Counted from the first letter of the stretch, positions 43,404-52,218 are shown. The stretch: DNA of 64,000 nt from an uncultured Oscillospiraceae bacterium (GCA_947631395.1 CANRLF010000008.1:1-64000); one strand, 5' to 3'. The notes: a model not told the origin generated them from the letters alone. Numbers and translations are program-made.

Positions 43404-43499
43404 ATGATTGAGAATTTCAACTTGATTATGTTCTGTGCTATGATCCCGATAGTTGTGGGAGTAATCGTAGCAGTATTAAATGACAAGAAAAAGAAATGA
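43404..43499 (+). CDS. 31-aa single-pass membrane peptide
   Basis: Frame of 31 codons, MIENFNLIMFCAMIPIVVGV then IVAVLNDKKKK. One hydrophobic helix with a polylysine tail, resembling holin-like or type I toxin peptides of Firmicutes. GAGAGGG lies four to ten bases upstream. Surrounded by non-coding sequence and a long inverted repeat. No antisense RNA can be confirmed by eye, so a toxin role is a guess; it could also be a chance frame. Confidence 0.4.
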   Translation: MIENFNLIMFCAMIPIVVGVIVAVLNDKKKK

Positions 43500-43656
43500 A
43501 AATTTCTGTGTGCTGGCAGGAAAATTTTGCGCACACCGTTGGATAAATTTTCACCTCAGCCACAACTCCAACACTCCGGGAACACAAAAGGGAATTGGGA
43601 TACTCAAAAAAGAGGCGGCCTTCAGGCCAATCGCCTGATCCCGGCGAAAATCCCTC

Positions 43657-43685
43657 TTGACGTTTCTCACCCAATCTGATAAACT
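43657..43685 (+). promoter_or_regulatory. Promoter of the cysE-cysS T-box operon
   Basis: TTGACG (43657-43662) and TAAACT (43680-43685), spacer 17, just upstream of the T-box leader. Confidence 0.55.
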
Positions 43686-43691
43686 ACCATA

Positions 43692-43930
43692 AGATATATT
43701 GCCGCGATGAACGGAAAGAGTAGCGGTGGGGAAGTCCCAGAGAGGGCGCGCGTGCGCTGGAAGCGCGCCTGGCAGGTCCGCCGTGAAGTGCGTCCGGGAG
43801 CGGGAGGGCAGGAAATGGCCCTCCGTGAGGCCGCGTTAAGGCCGGGACCGGTATTTTGCCGGCAGAGTGAAAACGGGAGTGGAACCGCGCGCAAGCGCCT
43901 CCTATGGCTTGACCATAGGGGGCTTTTTTG
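43692..43930 (+). ncRNA. T-box riboswitch (tRNA-Cys sensing) for cysE-cysS
   Basis: Leader starting near GAACGGAAAGAGTAGC (stem I base with AGTA turn). On the 3' side of stem I, GTGAAGTGCG presents TGC (43789-43791), the Cys codon, as probable specifier. The T-box sequence AGTGGAACCGCGC is at 43878-43890. The terminator (GCCTCCTATGG / CCATAGGGGGC plus T6) is at 43897-43929. Uncharged tRNA-Cys would stabilise the antiterminator and switch on the operon. The specifier assignment agrees with the genes downstream. Confidence 0.88.
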
Positions 43931-43951
43931 CTCCCCGGAAAGGAAAGTATC

Positions 43952-44605
43952 ATGTTTGACAGGACAAGAGAGTCCATACGCGCCTATAAGGCCCGCGACC
44001 CGGCGGCCAGGTCATGGCTGGAGATCTACTGGATCTACCCCGGCCCCAGGGCCGAGCGGGCATACAGAAGAGCCCACTATTTGTGGACCCACGGCCACAG
44101 GTTCCTGGCCAGGGCCATATCCGAACACGCCAAGCGCCGCACGGGCATCGAGATACACCCCGGCGCCACCATCGGCCGGAGGCTCGTCATCGACCACGGA
44201 AGCGGCATAGTCATCGGCGAGACCACCGAGATCGGCGACGACGTGCTCATATATCAGGGGGTGACCCTGGGGGGCACCGGCAAGGACCACGGCAAGCGCC
44301 ACCCCACCATCGGCAATAACGTGCTCATCGGCGCGGGGGCCAAGATACTGGGCCCCTTCACCGTTGGCGACAACGCCCGTGTGGCCGCGGGAGCCGTGGT
44401 GCTGTCGGAGGTGCCGCCGGACTCCACCGCCGTGGGCGTACCGGCGAGAGTCGTGCGCATCGCCGGTGAGCGCGTCAATTACGCCGACGACGTGGACCAG
44501 GTCAGCGTCACCGACCCCGTAAAGGCAGAGCTGTGCGCCCTGAGGGCCAGGGTGGGCCAGCTCGAACAAAAGCTGAAGGAGGACAACGAAAATGTATCTT
44601 TATAA
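43952..44605 (+). CDS. cysE: Serine O-acetyltransferase
   Basis: 217 aa. Makes O-acetylserine for cysteine synthesis. Left-handed beta-helix hexapeptide repeats from about residue 65: IEIHPGATIGRRLVIDHGSG, IVIGETTEIGDDVLIYQGVT, LGGTGKDHGKRHPTIGNNV, with the catalytic H in DHGSG. The C-terminal tail is a short coiled coil (RARVGQLEQKLKE). ATG 43952 with AAAGGAAAG is used; the frame opens earlier at 43928 inside the terminator. It overlaps cysS by 14 bases. Confidence 0.95.
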   Translation: MFDRTRESIRAYKARDPAARSWLEIYWIYPGPRAERAYRRAHYLWTHGHRFLARAISEHAKRRTGIEIHPGATIGRRLVIDHGSGIVIGETTEIGDDVLIYQGVTLGGTGKDHGKRHPTIGNNVLIGAGAKILGPFTVGDNARVAAGAVVLSEVPPDSTAVGVPARVVRIAGERVNYADDVDQVSVTDPVKAELCALRARVGQLEQKLKEDNENVSL

Positions 44606-46043
44606 CTCCGCCACACATAAAAAGGAGCCCTTCACCACCCACACCCCGGGCCACGTGGAGATGTACACCTGCGGCCCCACGGTCTACCACTTCGCCCACA
44701 TCGGCAACCTCCGCAGCTATATCATGGAGGACGCCTTGGAAAAATACCTCCGGTATGAGGGCTACGACGTGAACCGCGTGATGAATATAACCGACGTGGG
44801 CCACCTCAGCGGCGACAGCGATGCCGGCGAGGACAAGATGCTCGTTGGCGCGAGACGCGAGCACAAGACCGTCATGGAGATAGCCAAATTCTACACCGAC
44901 GCCTTCTTTGACGACTGCCGCAAGCTCAATATAAAGACCCCCGACACCGTCCAGCCCGCCACGGGCCTCATCCCCGAGTTCATCACCATGGTGGAGGGGC
45001 TTTTGGACAGGGGTTACGCCTATGTGGCCGGCGGGAACGTGTATTTCGACACCTCAAAGCTCACCCGCTACCACATCTTCTTCGACCACGACGAGGCCGA
45101 CCTGGAGGTTGGCGTCCGCGAGGGCGTGGAGGAGGACCGGAACAAGCGCAATAAGAACGACTTCGTCCTCTGGTTCACCAAGTCGAAATTCGAGGACCAG
45201 GCCCTGAAGTGGGACTCCCCCTGGGGCGTGGGCTACCCCGGCTGGCACATCGAGTGCTCCGCCATCTCCTTGAAATATAACGGCGAGTACCTGGACCTCC
45301 ACTGCGGCGGCATCGACAACGCCTTCCCCCACCACACAAACGAGATCGCCCAGTCCGAGTCCTACCTCGGCCACCCCTGGTGCCCCCAGTGGTTCCACGT
45401 CCACCACCTCAACACCCCCGAGGGGAAGATGAGCAAATCAAAAGGCAAGACCCTCATCCTCACCACCCTTGAGGAGGAGGGATACGACCCATTAAGCTAC
45501 CGCTTCTTCTGCCTCCAGAGCCACTACCGTAAGGCCCTGGTGTTCACCTGGGAGAACCTGGACAACGCCGCCGGCGCCTACCGCAAGCTCATCGCCCGTG
45601 TGGCCGCCCTGGACCCCGGCGACGGCGAGGTGGACGGCGCCGTGCTGGAGGAGTACCGCCGTAAATTCACGGACGCCGTGGGGAACGACCTCAACACATC
45701 CCTGGGCATAACCGCCGTCTATGACGCGCTGAAGGCCGGAACCAACGACGCCACACGCCTTGCCATCATCGGCGACTACGACCGGGTCCTCAGCCTGAGC
45801 CTCCTCGAAAAGGCCGCGGTTAAGCGTGAAGAGGAGGCGCGCAGCCGCCAGACCGCCTCCACCTCCGGCGGCTTTACCGTGGAGGGCGAGGGCGACCCGG
45901 AGATAGACGCCATCGTCCTGCGCAGAGCCCAGGCGAAAAAGGAAAAGGATTTCGCCCTGGCCGACCGCCTCCGTGATGACCTTAAGGCCCGCGGAATAGA
46001 GCTCACCGACATCCCCAACGGAGCAAAATGGAAAAGAATATAA
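44592..46043 (+). CDS. cysS: Cysteine--tRNA ligase
   Basis: 483 aa class I synthetase. N-terminal TCGPTVYHFAHIGNLRSY holds the zinc-ligand Cys and HIGN form of the HIGH motif; GWHIECSAIS and GGIDNAFPHHTNEIAQSE are zinc/cysteine-site blocks; GKMSKSKGKTL is the KMSKS loop. The C-terminal helix bundle ends LADRLRDDLKARGIELTD. Co-regulated with cysE by the T-box, so charged tRNA-Cys level controls both cysteine supply and charging. Confidence 0.97.
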   Translation: MYLYNSATHKKEPFTTHTPGHVEMYTCGPTVYHFAHIGNLRSYIMEDALEKYLRYEGYDVNRVMNITDVGHLSGDSDAGEDKMLVGARREHKTVMEIAKFYTDAFFDDCRKLNIKTPDTVQPATGLIPEFITMVEGLLDRGYAYVAGGNVYFDTSKLTRYHIFFDHDEADLEVGVREGVEEDRNKRNKNDFVLWFTKSKFEDQALKWDSPWGVGYPGWHIECSAISLKYNGEYLDLHCGGIDNAFPHHTNEIAQSESYLGHPWCPQWFHVHHLNTPEGKMSKSKGKTLILTTLEEEGYDPLSYRFFCLQSHYRKALVFTWENLDNAAGAYRKLIARVAALDPGDGEVDGAVLEEYRRKFTDAVGNDLNTSLGITAVYDALKAGTNDATRLAIIGDYDRVLSLSLLEKAAVKREEEARSRQTASTSGGFTVEGEGDPEIDAIVLRRAQAKKEKDFALADRLRDDLKARGIELTDIPNGAKWKRI

Positions 46044-46069
46044 CCGACACGGTAAGCCATAAAAAGCAA

Positions 46070-46104
46070 GGGCCCCTGCAAATTTCCGCAGGGGCTCTTT
46101 TTTC
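46070..46104 (+). terminator. Terminator after cysS
   Basis: GCCCCTGC, loop AAATTTCC, GCAGGGGC, then CTCTTTTTT. Confidence 0.85.
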
Positions 46105-46148
46105 GTGAATAAAATATTTCATAAAGTGCACAAATGACGAAAATTATC

Positions 46149-46177
46149 TTGACATTCCCGTAAAGAATTGTTAAAAT
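46149..46177 (+). promoter_or_regulatory. Promoter of the mgl-type operon
   Basis: TTGACA (46149-46154), TAAAAT (46172-46177), spacer 17. Consensus-like and strong, as expected for an abundant binding protein. Confidence 0.75.
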
Positions 46178-46193
46178 TGCATATGTAGAAAGC

Positions 46194-46234
46194 GAAAGGC
46201 CCGGGCCTTTCCTCTCGCCCGTTAACGGGCGAGA
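46194..46234. promoter_or_regulatory. Two adjacent perfect palindromes in the mglB leader
   Basis: GAAAGGCCCGGGCCTTTC (46194-46211) and a 22-base palindrome TCTCGCCC-GTTAAC-GGGCGAGA (46213-46234) lie one base apart, 17 bases after the -10. Loop-free symmetry favours dimeric DNA-binding sites such as a LacI-type regulator, although stacked mRNA hairpins are also possible. Confidence 0.6.
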
Positions 46235-46303
46235 ATGACTCACTGTCAACTGTGGGTCCGGCCGGCCGCGGACTGCGAACATTTTTTGAAAGGGAGAGGA
46301 AAA

Positions 46304-47278
46304 ATGAAAAAAGTAGTAGCAATCATGTTGGCACTTGTCCTTGTACTCGCGCTGGCCGCCTGCGGCGGGAAGGACGACGGCAAAAAGACCGTCGGCGTCC
46401 TCATCTACAAGTTCGACGACGCGTTTATGACCACCTACCGTAACGCTCTCAAGGAGATCCTTGAGGAGAAGGGCTATGAGGTCACCTTCCAGGACGGCAA
46501 CAACGACCAGGCCAAGCAGAATGAGCAGATCAACAACTACATAACCCAGGGCGTTGACGCGCTCATCATCAACCCCGTTATGACCTCCGCCGCTGATCAG
46601 ATCGTCTCCACCGTTAAGAACGCCGGCATCCCCACCGTGCTCATCAACCGTGAGCCCACCGCCGAGCAGATGTCCGCCTATGACAAGCTGGTCTACGTCG
46701 GCTGCGACGCCGCCCAGTCCGGCACCTTCCAGGGCGAGCTCATCCTCGACACCCCCAACCAGGGCGACATCAACGGCGACGGTAAGATCAGCTACATTAT
46801 GATCCAGGGCGACCCGGAGAACATCGACGCCCAGCTTCGTACCGAGTACTCCGTGAAGGCCCTGACCGACGCCGGCAAGACCGTGGAGCAGCTTGACCTC
46901 CAGCGCGGCGACTGGGACCGTGAGAAGGGCCAGACCATCTGCGCTAACGACCTTGCCCAGTACGGCGATCAGATCGAGGTCGTGTTCTGCAACAACGACG
47001 ACATGGCCATCGGCGCCCTCCAGTCCATCCAGGCCGCGGGCCGCAAGGTCAACGAGGACATCTACCTCGTGGGCGTTGACGCCCTTGAGGCCGCCCTTAA
47101 CGAGGTCGCCAACGGCAACATGACCGGCACCGTCCTCAACGACGCCGTGGGACAGGCCACCGCCGCTGTTGAGCAGATGGAGAAGCTCCTTGACGGCGCC
47201 ACCTACAAGGCCGGCGAGCAGAGCGTCTATGTCCCCTACGTCAAGGTCACTCCCGACAACGTGAAGGACTTCCAGTAA
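46304..47278 (+). CDS. mglB: Galactose/sugar ABC transporter substrate-binding lipoprotein
   Basis: 324 aa. Lipobox LALAACGG, then a periplasmic-binding-protein type 1 fold: VGVLIYKFDDAFMTTYRNAL, GVDALIINPVMTSAADQIV and GVDALEAALNEVANG. The loop GDINGDGKISY (D155) matches the EF-hand-like calcium site of MglB, supporting galactose/glucose binding. ATG 46304 behind AGGGAGAGG is the start. It is separated from mglA by a stem-loop, which would let the binding protein be made in excess. Confidence 0.92.
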   Translation: MKKVVAIMLALVLVLALAACGGKDDGKKTVGVLIYKFDDAFMTTYRNALKEILEEKGYEVTFQDGNNDQAKQNEQINNYITQGVDALIINPVMTSAADQIVSTVKNAGIPTVLINREPTAEQMSAYDKLVYVGCDAAQSGTFQGELILDTPNQGDINGDGKISYIMIQGDPENIDAQLRTEYSVKALTDAGKTVEQLDLQRGDWDREKGQTICANDLAQYGDQIEVVFCNNDDMAIGALQSIQAAGRKVNEDIYLVGVDALEAALNEVANGNMTGTVLNDAVGQATAAVEQMEKLLDGATYKAGEQSVYVPYVKVTPDNVKDFQ

Positions 47279-47313
47279 GTCTCGGCACCGTCCGCTGACA
47301 AAGCGACAGATAA

Positions 47314-47345
47314 GGGGTGCGTGCGCACGCACGCACCCCGTTTTA
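47314..47345 (+). terminator. Stem-loop between mglB and mglA
   Basis: GGGGTGCGTGC, loop GCAC, GCACGCACCCC, then GTTTTATT. A strong hairpin with a weak T-run, likely a partial terminator or 3'-end stabiliser of mglB mRNA. Confidence 0.7.
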
Positions 47346-47485
47346 TTCCGGGGTGTTGACCGGTACAGCGAAGGCGCCGTTCCGGTCAAAGCCGCGGAAT
47401 ACGGCTTTGCGCAAGCTCACCGCTCAGGCATCCTCCCCGGAGGGGCCCTGAGCGGGATACGATATAAAAAAGGGGGAAGTAGGAA

Positions 47486-48988
47486 TTGTCTGAATACCGT
47501 CTGGAAATGCGGGACGTGGTAAAGAGCTTCCCGGGCGTCAAAGCCCTGGACCACGCCCAGCTGAAGCTTAAGCCCGGCACGGTCCACGCCCTGATGGGCG
47601 AGAACGGCGCGGGCAAGTCGACGCTTATGAAGTGCATGTTCGGTATATACCACATGGACGAGGGCGAGCTCATCTACGAGGGGGAGAAGATCACCATCAA
47701 CGGCCCCATGGACGCCCTGAACCGCGGCATCGCCATGGTCCATCAGGAGCTCCAGCCCATACCCGAGCGTAGCATCGGCGAGAACATCTTTGTGGGCCGG
47801 TACCCCACGAAGGGCCCGCTGAAGCTCATCGACCACGATAAGATGTACGCCGACGCGGCCAAGGTCCTGCAGGAGGTACACCTGAACTTCGATCCCCACG
47901 CCAGGCTCGGGAGCCTCAGCGTATCCCAGATGCAGCTGGTGGAGATAGCCAAGGCCGTATCCGCCGACTGCCGGGTCCTCATCCTTGACGAGCCCACCTC
48001 GTCCCTGACGGCCGCGGAGGTGGAGGCGCTCTTCACCATCGTCAACGAGCTTCGTGAGAAGGGCGTCGCCATCGTATACATAAGCCACAAGATGGACGAG
48101 ATACTCCGCATAAGCGACGAGGTCACCATCATGCGCGACGGCCAGTACATCGGCACCTGGCCGGCCAAGGAGCTCACAACGGACCTCATCATAACCAGGA
48201 TGGTGGGCCGGGAGCTCACGAACCTCTACCCGCCCCGGGAAAACAAGCCCGGCGAGGTGGTGTTCGAGGTGAAGGACTTCACCTCCATAAACCCCCGGAG
48301 CTTCCGGAACGTCAGCTTCAATGTCCGCCGGGGCGAGATACTTGGCGTCGCGGGCCTTGTGGGCGCCCAGCGCACGGAGCTCATGGAGGGCCTTTTCGGC
48401 CTTCGCAACCACACGAAGGGCACCATCACCTATGAGGGCAAGGAGCTTAAAATAAACCAGCCCCGGGACGCCATAAACCACGGCATCGCGATGCTCACCG
48501 AGGACCGCCGCGCCACCGGCATACTGGGTGTGCTGTCCATCGCGGACAACGTATCCATCGCCTCCCTCAACAAATACCTCATCGGCGGCATGGTCCTCAA
48601 CGACAAAAAGATAGAGGAGCTGGTGCAGGAGAACGTGGCGAAGCTCTCAATAAAGACGCCGTCCTCCAAGACCCTCATCCAGTCCCTGTCCGGCGGCAAC
48701 CAGCAGAAGGTGCTCATAAGCCGCTGGCTCGCCAACGACCCGGACGTGTTCATCCTTGACGAGCCCACCCGCGGCATCGACGTTGGCGCGAAATACGAGA
48801 TCTACTGCATAATCGCCGACCTTGCCAAGCAGGGCAAGAGCGTTATAATGATCTCGTCGGAGATGGGTGAGCTCATCGGCATGTCCGACCGCATAATGGT
48901 CATGTGCGACGGCCGTGTGACGGGCATCGTCGAAGGCAAGGACGCCACCCAGGAGAACATCATGGCCCTGGCGGCCCAGTTTGAATAA
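47486..48988 (+). CDS. mglA: Sugar ABC transporter ATP-binding protein (two ATPase domains)
   Basis: 500 aa with tandem cassettes. First: Walker A GENGAGKSTLMK, signature LSVSQMQLVEIAKA, Walker B VLILDEPTSSL. Second: altered Walker A GLVGAQRTELMEG, signature LSGGNQQKVLISRWL, Walker B VFILDEPTRGIDVGAK. This asymmetry is normal for MglA/RbsA. The start is read as TTG 47486 behind AAGGGGGAAGTAGGA. It is the energy subunit for mglC. Confidence 0.93.
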   Translation: MSEYRLEMRDVVKSFPGVKALDHAQLKLKPGTVHALMGENGAGKSTLMKCMFGIYHMDEGELIYEGEKITINGPMDALNRGIAMVHQELQPIPERSIGENIFVGRYPTKGPLKLIDHDKMYADAAKVLQEVHLNFDPHARLGSLSVSQMQLVEIAKAVSADCRVLILDEPTSSLTAAEVEALFTIVNELREKGVAIVYISHKMDEILRISDEVTIMRDGQYIGTWPAKELTTDLIITRMVGRELTNLYPPRENKPGEVVFEVKDFTSINPRSFRNVSFNVRRGEILGVAGLVGAQRTELMEGLFGLRNHTKGTITYEGKELKINQPRDAINHGIAMLTEDRRATGILGVLSIADNVSIASLNKYLIGGMVLNDKKIEELVQENVAKLSIKTPSSKTLIQSLSGGNQQKVLISRWLANDPDVFILDEPTRGIDVGAKYEIYCIIADLAKQGKSVIMISSEMGELIGMSDRIMVMCDGRVTGIVEGKDATQENIMALAAQFE

Positions 48989-49001
48989 GGAGGACGGAAA
49001 T

Positions 49002-49991
49002 ATGAAAGCAAAGAAAATAGACATCAAAAAATTTGTCTCCAATAACGCCATTATAATCCTGGTGTTCATCCTTATGATGATCACGGGCTTCTCCACCAAG
49101 AACTTCTTCTCGGCGGACAACTTCAAGAACCTCCTGGCCAACATGTCCCCCCGGTTCATACTGGCCTGCGGCGTGTCCGGGTGCCTTATAACCAAGGGCA
49201 CGGACCTGTCCGCCGGACGCCAGGCGGGTCTTGCGGCTTGCCTGTCGGCCATGATGCTCCAGAAGCTCGACTACTCCGCCCGGGTCCTCACCTGGCTTCC
49301 CAGTATCCCCTGGCCGGTGGTGCTCCTCATCGTCATGGTCATCATGGGCTGCATCGGCGCCATCAACGGCTGCGTCATCGCCTTCCTGAAGGTCCCCCCC
49401 TTCATCGCCACCCTCGGTATGCAGACCATAGTCTACGGCGCCTGCCAGATAATCACCAACAACCAGCCCCTCGGCGGATTTGAGGACAGCTACCTGGTGG
49501 TCGGCCGCGGCGTCATCCTGTCCATAATCCCGTACCTTGCCATATTCGCGGTGATCATCGGACTTTATTTCTGGTTCCTGTACAATAAGACACGCCACGG
49601 AAAATACATGTACGCCATCGGCGGCAACGAGAACGCCGCCCAGGTGGCCGGCGTCAACGTGGTCGCCACCCTTATCCGCATCTACCTCCTGGCCGGCATG
49701 ATGTACGGCATGGCCGGCTTCCTCATCGGCACCAAGGCCGGCGGCGCCTCCACCGCCACGGGCTTCGGCTATGAGCTGGAGGCCATCGCGGCCTGCACCA
49801 TCGGCGGCGTGTCCGCCAACGGCGGCGTCGGTAAGGTCAGCGGCATCCTCATCGGTGTCCTGGTGTTCGAGGTCCTGAAGATATGCCTCCAGTTCCTCGG
49901 CGTCGACCCGGCCTACACCTTCATCGCCCAGGGCGTCGTCATCATCGTCGCCGTGGCCCTCGACCTGCGCAAGTACCTGGCCAAGAAGTGA
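49002..49991 (+). CDS. mglC: Sugar ABC transporter permease
   Basis: 329 aa with about eight to ten hydrophobic segments. Family blocks: NFFSADNFKNLLANMSPRFI, GTDLSAGRQAGLAACLSAM, GKYMYAIGGNENAAQVAGVN and IGGVSANGGVGKVSGILIGV. ATG 49002 with AAGGAGG is preferred over the upstream in-frame start in mglA. It forms the membrane channel with a dimer of this protein. Confidence 0.93.
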   Translation: MKAKKIDIKKFVSNNAIIILVFILMMITGFSTKNFFSADNFKNLLANMSPRFILACGVSGCLITKGTDLSAGRQAGLAACLSAMMLQKLDYSARVLTWLPSIPWPVVLLIVMVIMGCIGAINGCVIAFLKVPPFIATLGMQTIVYGACQIITNNQPLGGFEDSYLVVGRGVILSIIPYLAIFAVIIGLYFWFLYNKTRHGKYMYAIGGNENAAQVAGVNVVATLIRIYLLAGMMYGMAGFLIGTKAGGASTATGFGYELEAIAACTIGGVSANGGVGKVSGILIGVLVFEVLKICLQFLGVDPAYTFIAQGVVIIVAVALDLRKYLAKK

Positions 49992-49993
49992 GC

Positions 49994-50233
49994 ATGGACG
50001 AAAAAGACACCCGCCCCTCCCCGGAGGAGCCCATGCCCCCGTCGGCTGAGTCCCCCGAGCCCCAGGAGTCCCCGGACGAGGCCCCGCCCCGCCCAAAGCG
50101 CCCCATCGAGAGATTTTACGATAAGTTTGAGGGCGTACCCCTGAAGGCCCTTGACATCTTCATCGGCATCCTCATCGCCGCCTTCATAATACTCGTGGTG
50201 CTCGGCTACCTAAAGGGACATGAGATAATCTAA
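49994..50233 (+). CDS. Small single-pass membrane protein at the end of the mgl operon
   Basis: 79 aa. The first 40 residues are Pro/Glu-rich and disordered-looking (RPSPEEPMPPSAESPEPQES), then an amphipathic stretch FYDKFEGVPLKALDIF and one C-terminal transmembrane helix (IGILIAAFIILVVLGYL). ATG 49994 follows the mglC stop by two bases, so translation is coupled. Role unknown; possibly an accessory subunit of the transporter. Confidence 0.65.
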   Translation: MDEKDTRPSPEEPMPPSAESPEPQESPDEAPPRPKRPIERFYDKFEGVPLKALDIFIGILIAAFIILVVLGYLKGHEII

Positions 50234-50275
50234 AAAAATGCCCGCGCTCTTTTTCGGAGCGCGGGCATTTTATTT
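50234..50275. terminator. Bidirectional terminator between mgl operon and htpG
   Basis: AAAATGCCCGCGCTC, loop TTTTTCG, GAGCGCGGGCATTTT. The A/T flanks serve both convergent transcripts. Confidence 0.88.
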
Positions 50276-50283
50276 GGGATTTT

Positions 50284-52191
50284 TTAAATGAGGTCGCATA
50301 CCGCGCTGGTGTAGGCGGAGATGTCCTCCACCGGCAGTGAGGCCAGGAGCTTTGCCTGGGCGCAGAGGACCTTCGCTATCTTGGCGGCCCGGTCCTTGTC
50401 GCCCTCAAAGGCGGCGGTGAGGGAGGCAAAGACCTTGTGCTCCGGGTTTATCTCCAGGACCCGTCGGGCCCGTATCTTCTCACCGGCGTCGCCGGGCATC
50501 TGGCGGAAGTACCGCTCCATCTCCAGGGTAATATCCCCCTCATATGACATGCACACGGCGGAGCTCATAAGCGAGTGCGAGAGCTTCACGTCCGCCACCT
50601 CGTCCTTCAGCGTCTCCTTCAGGAAGTCCAGGAGCTCCTTTGAGCCCGCGTCCTCGGTATCCTGCTCCTTCTTCTCCTCCTCGGTCTCAAGGCCCAGGTC
50701 CCCGCCGGAAACCGACTTCAGCTCCTTGCCCTCGTACTCATAGAGCATCTGGGACACGAACTCGTCTATGTCCTCCACGAAGTATAAAAGCTCATAGCCC
50801 TTGGCCCTGACCTGCTCTGTCTGTGGAAGGCCCGCGGCGGAGCGAATATCTCCGGCGGCGGCGTAGTAGATGTATTTCTGGCTCTCGGGCATACGTGACA
50901 CGTAGTCCTTAAGGCTCGTCAGCTTTTCCTCAAAGGAGGAGTGGAACTTCAGAAGGTCCTTCAGAAGCTCCTTTTTCATCCCGTACTCGCCAACGATGCC
51001 GTACTTTATTTGCCGGCCGAAGGCGGCCCAGAAGGCGTCGTATTTCTCCGGGTCCTTTGTCATCAGTGACGTAAGCTCGCTCTTCACCTTGTTCTCTAAG
51101 TTCCCGGCTATGACCTTCAGCTGTCTGTCGTGCTGGAGTATCTCCCGGGAGATGTTGAGGGACAGGTCCGGGGAGTCCACCACGCCCCTGACGAAGCGGA
51201 AGCACTCGGGCAGAAGGTCCGGGCAGGACTCCATTATCATAACGCCGGAGCTATACAGCGCCAGGCCCGGCTTGTAGTCCCGGCTGTAAAAATCGTAGGG
51301 TGCCTTTTTGGGTATGAACAGCAGCGCCCGGTAGCTGGTGAGGCCCTCGGCGTTGACCCTTATGATGGCCACCGGGTCCTCCGTGTCGTGGAAGTGCTCC
51401 TTATAAAACTCCACGCACTTCTCGTCCGTGGCCTCGCTCTTAGGCCTCTGCCAGATGGGCACCATGGAGTTTACCGTTTCCTCCTCGGTGTGGGTCACGG
51501 GCTCGGTTTTCTTGTGGCCGTGCTCGTCTGTCTCGCCGGTCTCCACGTACTCCGTGTGCTCCACGTCCATCCGGATGGGGAAGCGCACGTAATCGGAGTA
51601 TTTCTTTATGAGGTCCTTTACCCGCCAGGTCTCCAGATAGTCCGAGAACCGCTCCGCCTCGGTATCCGGCTTTATGTGCATGATTATGTCCGTGCCCACG
51701 TCGGGCTTGTCCGCTTCGCTGACGGTGTAGCCGTCCGCTCCGGCGCTCTCCCATTTCCAGGCCTGATCCGCCCCGTACGCCCGGGATATGACCGTCACCT
51801 TGTCGCTGACCATGAAGGCGGAGTAGAAGCCCACGCCGAACTGGCCGATGATGTCCACGTCCTCGGCGCTCTCAAGCTCCGACTTGAACTTAAAGGAGCC
51901 GGAGTGGGCGATGACGCCCAGATTTTCCTCCATGTCCTCCTTGGACATGCCTATGCCGTTATCCGAGACGGTGACGGTGCGCCCGTCCTTGTCGAGCTTT
52001 ACGAGGATGCGGAAATCCTCCCGGCTGAGGCCCACGTTCTCATCCGTCAGCGCCTTGTACGCCAGCTTGTCGATGGCGTCGGAGGCGTTGGAGATTATCT
52101 CCCGCAGGAATATCTCGTGGTGGGTGTAGATGGAGTTGATCATCAGGTCCAGCAGCCGCTTGGACTCGGCCTTGAACTGCTTTTTTGCCAT
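50284..52191 (-). CDS. htpG: Chaperone HtpG (Hsp90 family)
   Basis: 635 aa. ATP-dependent chaperone. GHKL ATPase N-terminus: FLREIISNASDAIDKL (catalytic E and Mg-binding N), TVSDNGIGMSKEDM, GQFGVGFYSAFMV. Middle domain LFIPKKAPYD, GVVDSPDLSLNISREILQ with the conserved Arg that contacts ATP. C-terminal dimerisation domain includes ERYFRQMPG. Lacks the MEEVD tail, as bacterial forms do. Confidence 0.97.
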   Translation of the reverse strand: MAKKQFKAESKRLLDLMINSIYTHHEIFLREIISNASDAIDKLAYKALTDENVGLSREDFRILVKLDKDGRTVTVSDNGIGMSKEDMEENLGVIAHSGSFKFKSELESAEDVDIIGQFGVGFYSAFMVSDKVTVISRAYGADQAWKWESAGADGYTVSEADKPDVGTDIIMHIKPDTEAERFSDYLETWRVKDLIKKYSDYVRFPIRMDVEHTEYVETGETDEHGHKKTEPVTHTEEETVNSMVPIWQRPKSEATDEKCVEFYKEHFHDTEDPVAIIRVNAEGLTSYRALLFIPKKAPYDFYSRDYKPGLALYSSGVMIMESCPDLLPECFRFVRGVVDSPDLSLNISREILQHDRQLKVIAGNLENKVKSELTSLMTKDPEKYDAFWAAFGRQIKYGIVGEYGMKKELLKDLLKFHSSFEEKLTSLKDYVSRMPESQKYIYYAAAGDIRSAAGLPQTEQVRAKGYELLYFVEDIDEFVSQMLYEYEGKELKSVSGGDLGLETEEEKKEQDTEDAGSKELLDFLKETLKDEVADVKLSHSLMSSAVCMSYEGDITLEMERYFRQMPGDAGEKIRARRVLEINPEHKVFASLTAAFEGDKDRAAKIAKVLCAQAKLLASLPVEDISAYTSAVCDLI

Positions 52192-52218
52192 GTTTGCTTA
52201 CTTCCCTTCAAAGTACAA

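Noticed and set aside
43134-43700. Possible CRISPR array or second tRNA
   Set aside because: Only single inverted repeats are present; no regular direct repeats with spacers and no cloverleaf.
45776-47389. 537-aa minus-strand frame opposite cysS end and mglB
   Set aside because: Runs antisense through a promoter, palindromes and a well-supported binding-protein gene; no ribosome-binding site or motif.
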